Program-made: the position numbers and the translations under genes
NCBI GenBank assembly: GCA_023439125.1
Contig: JAEXOU010000011.1
Span: 71,023-135,022 of the forward strand
Length of the DNA: 64,000 nt
From: Bacillota bacterium
GTDB taxonomy: Bacteria; Bacillota; Clostridia; Lachnospirales; Lachnospiraceae
Reading direction: 5' to 3'
The notes under the pieces: model-generated
Seen by the model: the letters and a program-made list of their open reading frames with translations, nothing else
Database searches by the model: none
What the model was told of the DNA's origin: nothing
Shown: one piece after another, positions 61,022 through 64,000 of the stretch
How positions within the stretch are numbered: position 1 is the first letter of the stretch
Layout: each line of letters opens with the position of its first letter

Positions 61022-62299
61022 CTATTTCACAACTGGTGCAGTAATATTCCCCACTAGATCATCTAAAAGTTCTTGTAAAGGTATCCCTTCCGGATTTCCT
61101 GATAATAATGTATTCACGAAATCAGTACAGGACTTCCAATAATTATTCCCAACACGCTGTAACGTACCATACTGGGATTGATCGATCACTGCTTGAATTG
61201 CTGGTACTTTTAAAACCTCTTCAGATGCAGCTACGTTTTTATTCGATGGCCCCTGATTTCTCTCAATAAAACGAATCTCCTGATTCTCTTCATTCGTCAT
61301 CCAATCTGCTAGTTTATGTGCCCATTCCAATTCGTCAGAATAAGCGTTTACACCCATCATCTTATAACCTGTAAATGAGGATAATTGGATTTGCTGATTG
61401 GCACAAGTATATGTTGGCAACTTAACTGCACCGTAATCCTCGCCCCATAATTCTTTCACTGCTACGGCATTCCATACACCACTAACCGATGCAATAATTG
61501 AATCTGCATCTTGTGAACCAGAGACAAATTCTGAGTCACTTGTTACAACAAATGCTGGATGATCAATAAGCTGAACCAATGCTTCTGCTACGTCAAGCCC
61601 TGTAATATTTCCTGAAGTTGAATTCCAATCACAGTAATTTGTTATACCATCTTCATTGATTCCTAAGGTCATACCAGTATTACCAAAAAAGTTATACAAG
61701 TACCACCCAGATGTTAAATCCATTACGATTTTTTTTCCTGCTTTTTGGGCTACCTCTAGCATACCATCTAACGTTTGCACATCTGATTCGCTGAAATACT
61801 TCTTATTATAATACATAAAATTTCCATTGTCCGCTGTCATTGGATATGCATAAAGTCTTTCATTTAAAGAAGCGGCTTCTACAGAACCTTCTAAATTAGA
61901 AGTTTTCACTTCCTCATAGTTTGGTACCTGTGAAATTACACCACTTGCAATCAAAGTACTCAACTGGTCATCAGGAAATGAAAATACATCCACATCTGCA
62001 TGAACGTTTTGTAATAGAACATCACGAAGTTCACTTTCTTTCTGTACTTCAATTCCTATTTCAAACTTCGCTTGATCTGCGTAATGTTCCTTAAATGAAG
62101 TAAGCATGCTCTCTACCATAGAAACATTCTCTGCATCAGTCCAAACAGCCAGATTTACTGCTTCTAATTCCTGTAATTCTTCCGTTATAACACCATTCTC
62201 TGTTAGTTTCTCTGACATTTTTGTTGTTAACTGACATCCTGCCATTGTTCCAATCACCATTACTCCCGTTAATAATAATGGTAAAAGTTTTCTCCTCAT
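61022..62299 (-). CDS. Solute-binding lipoprotein, family 1 (sugar type)
   Basis: A 425-residue lipoprotein. The signal MRRKLLPLLLTGVMVIGTMAGC has a lipobox TMAGC, so the mature protein starts at Cys22 on the outer face of the membrane. The rest has the family 1 binding-protein pattern (NLAVWTDAENVSMVESML, VDVFSFPDDQLSTLIASGVI, a flexible hinge, DWMTNEENQEIRFIERNQG). It normally feeds an ABC importer, but no permease or ATPase gene is here; the chemoreceptor follows at 12 bp. The frame opens at 62389, but the lipoprotein signal fixes the start at 62299. Perfect promoter at 62480. Confidence 0.92.
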   Translation of the reverse strand: MRRKLLPLLLTGVMVIGTMAGCQLTTKMSEKLTENGVITEELQELEAVNLAVWTDAENVSMVESMLTSFKEHYADQAKFEIGIEVQKESELRDVLLQNVHADVDVFSFPDDQLSTLIASGVISQVPNYEEVKTSNLEGSVEAASLNERLYAYPMTADNGNFMYYNKKYFSESDVQTLDGMLEVAQKAGKKIVMDLTSGWYLYNFFGNTGMTLGINEDGITNYCDWNSTSGNITGLDVAEALVQLIDHPAFVVTSDSEFVSGSQDADSIIASVSGVWNAVAVKELWGEDYGAVKLPTYTCANQQIQLSSFTGYKMMGVNAYSDELEWAHKLADWMTNEENQEIRFIERNQGPSNKNVAASEEVLKVPAIQAVIDQSQYGTLQRVGNNYWKSCTDFVNTLLSGNPEGIPLQELLDDLVGNITAPVVK

Positions 62300-62479
62300 G
62301 TTGATCACCCTTTCATCCTTCGTATTACTTGTAAATGCAATTAATTGATTATGATAAATAATTACTGATGAAGCAATAAAATAATTCAATTCAAGATCGC
62401 TCCTGCCTTGTATTTATAAATTGTTTCATTGTTTCATATTTTTTTATAATTATCAAAATTATTGACATTTAACATTATT

Positions 62480-62508
62480 ATTATAAATGTAAGGATTTTA
62501 TCTGTCAA
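62480..62508 (-). promoter_or_regulatory. Perfect SigA promoter of the lipoprotein-chemoreceptor operon
   Basis: Minus strand TTGACA (62508-62503), 17-bp spacer, TATAAT (62485-62480). ACATTTA and TAAATGT overlap this promoter as an inverted repeat (62465-62490). It leaves a leader of about 170 nt before the start at 62299. Confidence 0.8.
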
Positions 62509-62697
62509 TTTATATTAGTTTTTTTACATTAGCCATTTATTTTATCTTAAAAATTGACCACAACGATAATTTAAACGTGTTATAAGTGAAAGGAAGGAGA
62601 CATACAGTAAGAAAATAGCTCGAAAGCAAGACTGGTTAAAGAGACTAATAAATAGTTTTTAAAAGACAGATTCATCTTTTCGAAGGAGAATACTGTA

Positions 62698-62878
62698 TTG
62701 AATGCTTTTGAAAGAATGTTGTGGTTATTCAAATATTGAAGAGAATATTACGCAAGAGATAGATTATAAGCAAGCTGCAGCTATAGCCAGTCACCCAAAA
62801 AATCAATTTCAACGATTTTTTGCATGCATCACTGAGATTACATTAATAGAATATATTAGGCGTCGACGATTGAATTAA
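62698..62878 (+). pseudogene. Remnant of an AraC-family regulator, frameshifted and truncated
   Basis: Two frames together read like the N-terminal part of an AraC/GyrI-like regulator: NAFERMLWLFKY from TTG 62698, then after a frame change IEENITQEIDYKQAAAIAS and FQRFFACI, ending EYIRRRRLN. EIDY.AA.IA and F.R.F.YI.GI.LSEYIRRRR are the family's first helix-turn-helix. The rest (about 230 residues) is missing. In the second frame the ATG at 62702 gives 58 residues, which could be translated, but the two-frame match says it is broken. It lies between the lipoprotein and the tRNA cluster. Confidence 0.72.
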
Positions 62879-62896
62879 GTACCTTTGAGCTACAGA

Positions 62897-62928
62897 AAAA
62901 AGTCTTAGATAATAACTATCTAAGACTT
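62897..62928 (-). terminator. Terminator of the second tRNA cluster
   Basis: AAGTCTTAGATA (62900-62911) pairs perfectly with 62917-62928; on the minus strand six T follow. It also ends the AraC remnant on the plus strand. Confidence 0.88.
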
Positions 62929-62932
62929 TGTA

Positions 62933-63006
62933 CGTGCATGAGAAGATTCGAACTCCCGACACCTTGGTCCGTAGCCAAGTGCTCTATCCAGCTGAGCTAC
63001 ATGCAC
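62933..63006 (-). tRNA. tRNA-Arg (ACG)
   Basis: Acceptor GTGCATG/CATGCAC, anticodon ACG in loop CTACGGA (A34 expected to be inosine), discriminator G. Last tRNA of the rrn-linked cluster. Confidence 0.95.
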
Positions 63007-63061
63007 ACATATGAAGTTTAAAACTCATATCATATTGTTTTAAATCATTTGATTTAAAACA

Positions 63062-63148
63062 ATGCCGGCGACCGGAATCGAACCGGTACGGGAGATTAGT
63101 CCCGCAGGATTTTAAGTCCTGTGCGTCTGCCAGTTCCGCCACGCCGGC
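63062..63148 (-). tRNA. tRNA-Leu (TAA)
   Basis: Acceptor GCCGGCG/CGCCGGC, discriminator A, anticodon TAA in loop CTTAAAA, long class II variable arm. Confidence 0.96.
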
Positions 63149-63164
63149 ATAACCTTTCGGTTAG

Positions 63165-63237
63165 TGGGACCTACAGGGCTCGAACCTGTGACCCTCTGCT
63201 TGTAAGGCAGATGCTCTCCCAGCTGAGCTAAGATCCC
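63165..63237 (-). tRNA. tRNA-Val (TAC)
   Basis: Acceptor GGGATCT/AGGTCCC, anticodon TAC in loop CTTACAA, discriminator A. Confidence 0.95.
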
Positions 63238-63284
63238 TGGGAATATAAATTTTGACTTTCGTCGGTATATGCATTTACATATAA

Positions 63285-63358
63285 CGACCCGGATGGGACT
63301 CGAACCCACGACCTCCGCCGTGACAGGGCGGCGCTCTAACCAACTGAGCCACCGGGCC
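63285..63358 (-). tRNA. tRNA-Asp (GTC)
   Basis: Acceptor GGCCCGG/CCGGGTC, anticodon GTC in loop CTGTCAC, discriminator G. Confidence 0.95.
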
Positions 63359-63391
63359 AAATTACTTATTTAATGCTTTTTAATGCTTTAG

Positions 63392-63465
63392 TGGACCTTC
63401 GGGGACTCGAACCCGGGACCGACCGGTTATGAGCCGGTTGCTCTAACCAACTGAGCTAAAGGTCC
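63392..63465 (-). tRNA. tRNA with CAT anticodon (elongator Met or Ile2)
   Basis: Acceptor GGACCTT/AAGGTCC, anticodon CAT in loop CTCATAA, discriminator A. It lacks the three G-C pairs next to the anticodon loop that mark initiator tRNA. The sequence GGACCTTTAGCTCAG is like that of Bacillus tRNA with lysidine-modified CAT, so Ile2 is possible. Confidence 0.85.
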
Positions 63466-63494
63466 ATGCCTTTTGAAAGTTCAAAAGCCATACA

Positions 63495-63567
<73 letters not shown>

Positions 63568-63610
63568 ATATTTAATTTAATCATCCATAGTTGAGACTAT
63601 AAATTGATCA

Positions 63611-63682
63611 TGACTCCAAGGGGATTTGAACCCCTGTTACCGCCGTGAAAGGGCGGTGTCTTAACCGCTTGACCATGGAGCC
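63611..63682 (-). tRNA. tRNA-Glu (TTC)
   Basis: Acceptor GGCTCCA/TGGAGTC with a G-U pair, anticodon TTC in loop CTTTCAC, discriminator A. Confidence 0.95.
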
Positions 63683-63755
63683 GTGATAATAATATTATCA
63701 TGTGGTTGACTATTCGTCAACTGGTATTTTTTCCTTGTTTTTTTTACAAGGTAAA

Positions 63756-63827
63756 CTCCCCGAGCGGGGCTCGAACCTGCAACACCACGGTTAACAGCCG
63801 TGTGCTCTACCATTGAGCTATCGAGGA
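63756..63827 (-). tRNA. tRNA-Asn (GTT)
   Basis: Acceptor TCCTCGA/TCGGGGA, anticodon GTT in loop CTGTTAA, discriminator G. It is the first tRNA after the 23S rRNA gene, about 63 bp from its 3' end. Confidence 0.95.
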
Positions 63828-63890
63828 ATACTTTAACTTCTCATTGAAATATATAAGATTTATCTATTTTTACAAACCTTAAGGTTAAGC

Positions 63891-64000
63891 CCTCGACCTA
63901 TTAGTAACAATCAGCTCCATGTGTTACCACACTTCCACCTTTGTCCTATCAACCTTGTCGTCTTCAAGGGGTCTTACTAGCTTGTGCTATGGGATATCTT
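63891..64000 (-). rRNA. 23S ribosomal RNA, 3' end
   Basis: About 110 nt of the 3' end run off the right edge. Read on the minus strand, GGTACTAATAGGTCGAGG-like sequence (here GTTACTAATAGGTCGAGG) followed by GCTTAACC is the conserved end of 23S rRNA. The exact mature end is estimated. Confidence 0.93.

Noticed and set aside
63112..63360. 82-residue frame in the second tRNA cluster
   Set aside because: It lies over tRNA-Leu, Val and Asp; ARWLSWLERRP and PVGPTN are typical false translations of tRNA.

Overview
The window looks like chromosome from a low-GC, spore-forming Clostridium relative of the family Lachnospiraceae. The evidence is an alpha/beta small acid-soluble spore protein gene, the gene order rho-rpmE-DUF1385-prmC-prfA and tig-clpP-clpX-lon-engB, perfect SigA promoters (TTGACA-17-TATAAT), strong GGAGG ribosome binding sites, and a GH94 cellobiose phosphorylase. 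The protein set reminds me of Lachnoclostridium (Clostridium) phytofermentans, but I could not run a search, so the species is an inference.

Layout. 1-6 kb: 5' part of a cellobiose phosphorylase gene (minus strand), a uracil/xanthine permease with a possible attenuator leader, and two membrane-anchored proteins of unknown function; the second is an internal tandem duplication. 6-12 kb: minus-strand housekeeping genes asd, dusB, coaX with a small partner gene, a LiaF-like membrane protein and argF. 12-17 kb: an efflux operon (RND pump, TetR repressor, DUF3793 protein) with a perfect promoter and a TetR-type operator. 17-24 kb: pgi, a coiled-coil membrane protein, an rRNA 2'-O-methyltransferase, the KtrAB potassium uptake system and a serine hydrolase. 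25-31 kb: prfA, prmC, DUF1385, rpmE and rho, all minus. 31-33.5 kb: malic enzyme, radical SAM protein and DUF4364 protein, plus strand. 33.5-41.5 kb: engB, lon, clpX, clpP, tig and glmM, which form a protein quality-control block. 42-45.6 kb: SASP, Na+/alanine symporter, an unknown anchored protein and a DJ-1 protein. 45.7-46.5 kb: eight-tRNA cluster. 46.7-55.3 kb: yfcE-like phosphoesterase, rdgB, cell-wall amidase, lipase-like hydrolase, RNA methyltransferase, small proteins and an ABC-F ATPase. 55.5-59 kb: response regulator/ABC ATPase/permease/histidine kinase operon of BcrAB type. 59-62.3 kb: a chemoreceptor paired with an orphan sugar-binding lipoprotein. 62.7 kb: remnant of an AraC regulator. 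62.9-64 kb: eight tRNAs directly behind the 3' end of a 23S rRNA gene, with no 5S gene between.

Most of the window is ordinary core genome and I see no complete new defence or mobile system. The most unusual parts are non-coding: a repeat of about 140 bp in two copies (16.7 and 55.4 kb), a repeat of about 76 bp in two clear copies and one possible diverged copy (18.5, 41.6 and perhaps 5.9 kb), and a 160-bp long hairpin at 50.4 kb flanked by near-direct repeats. Among genes, the tandemly duplicated anchored protein, the solute-binding protein plus chemoreceptor pair and the pump with a glutamine/threonine repeat insert are worth a second look. Several start codons were moved from the longest reading frame to a downstream ATG that has the ribosome binding site in front of it.
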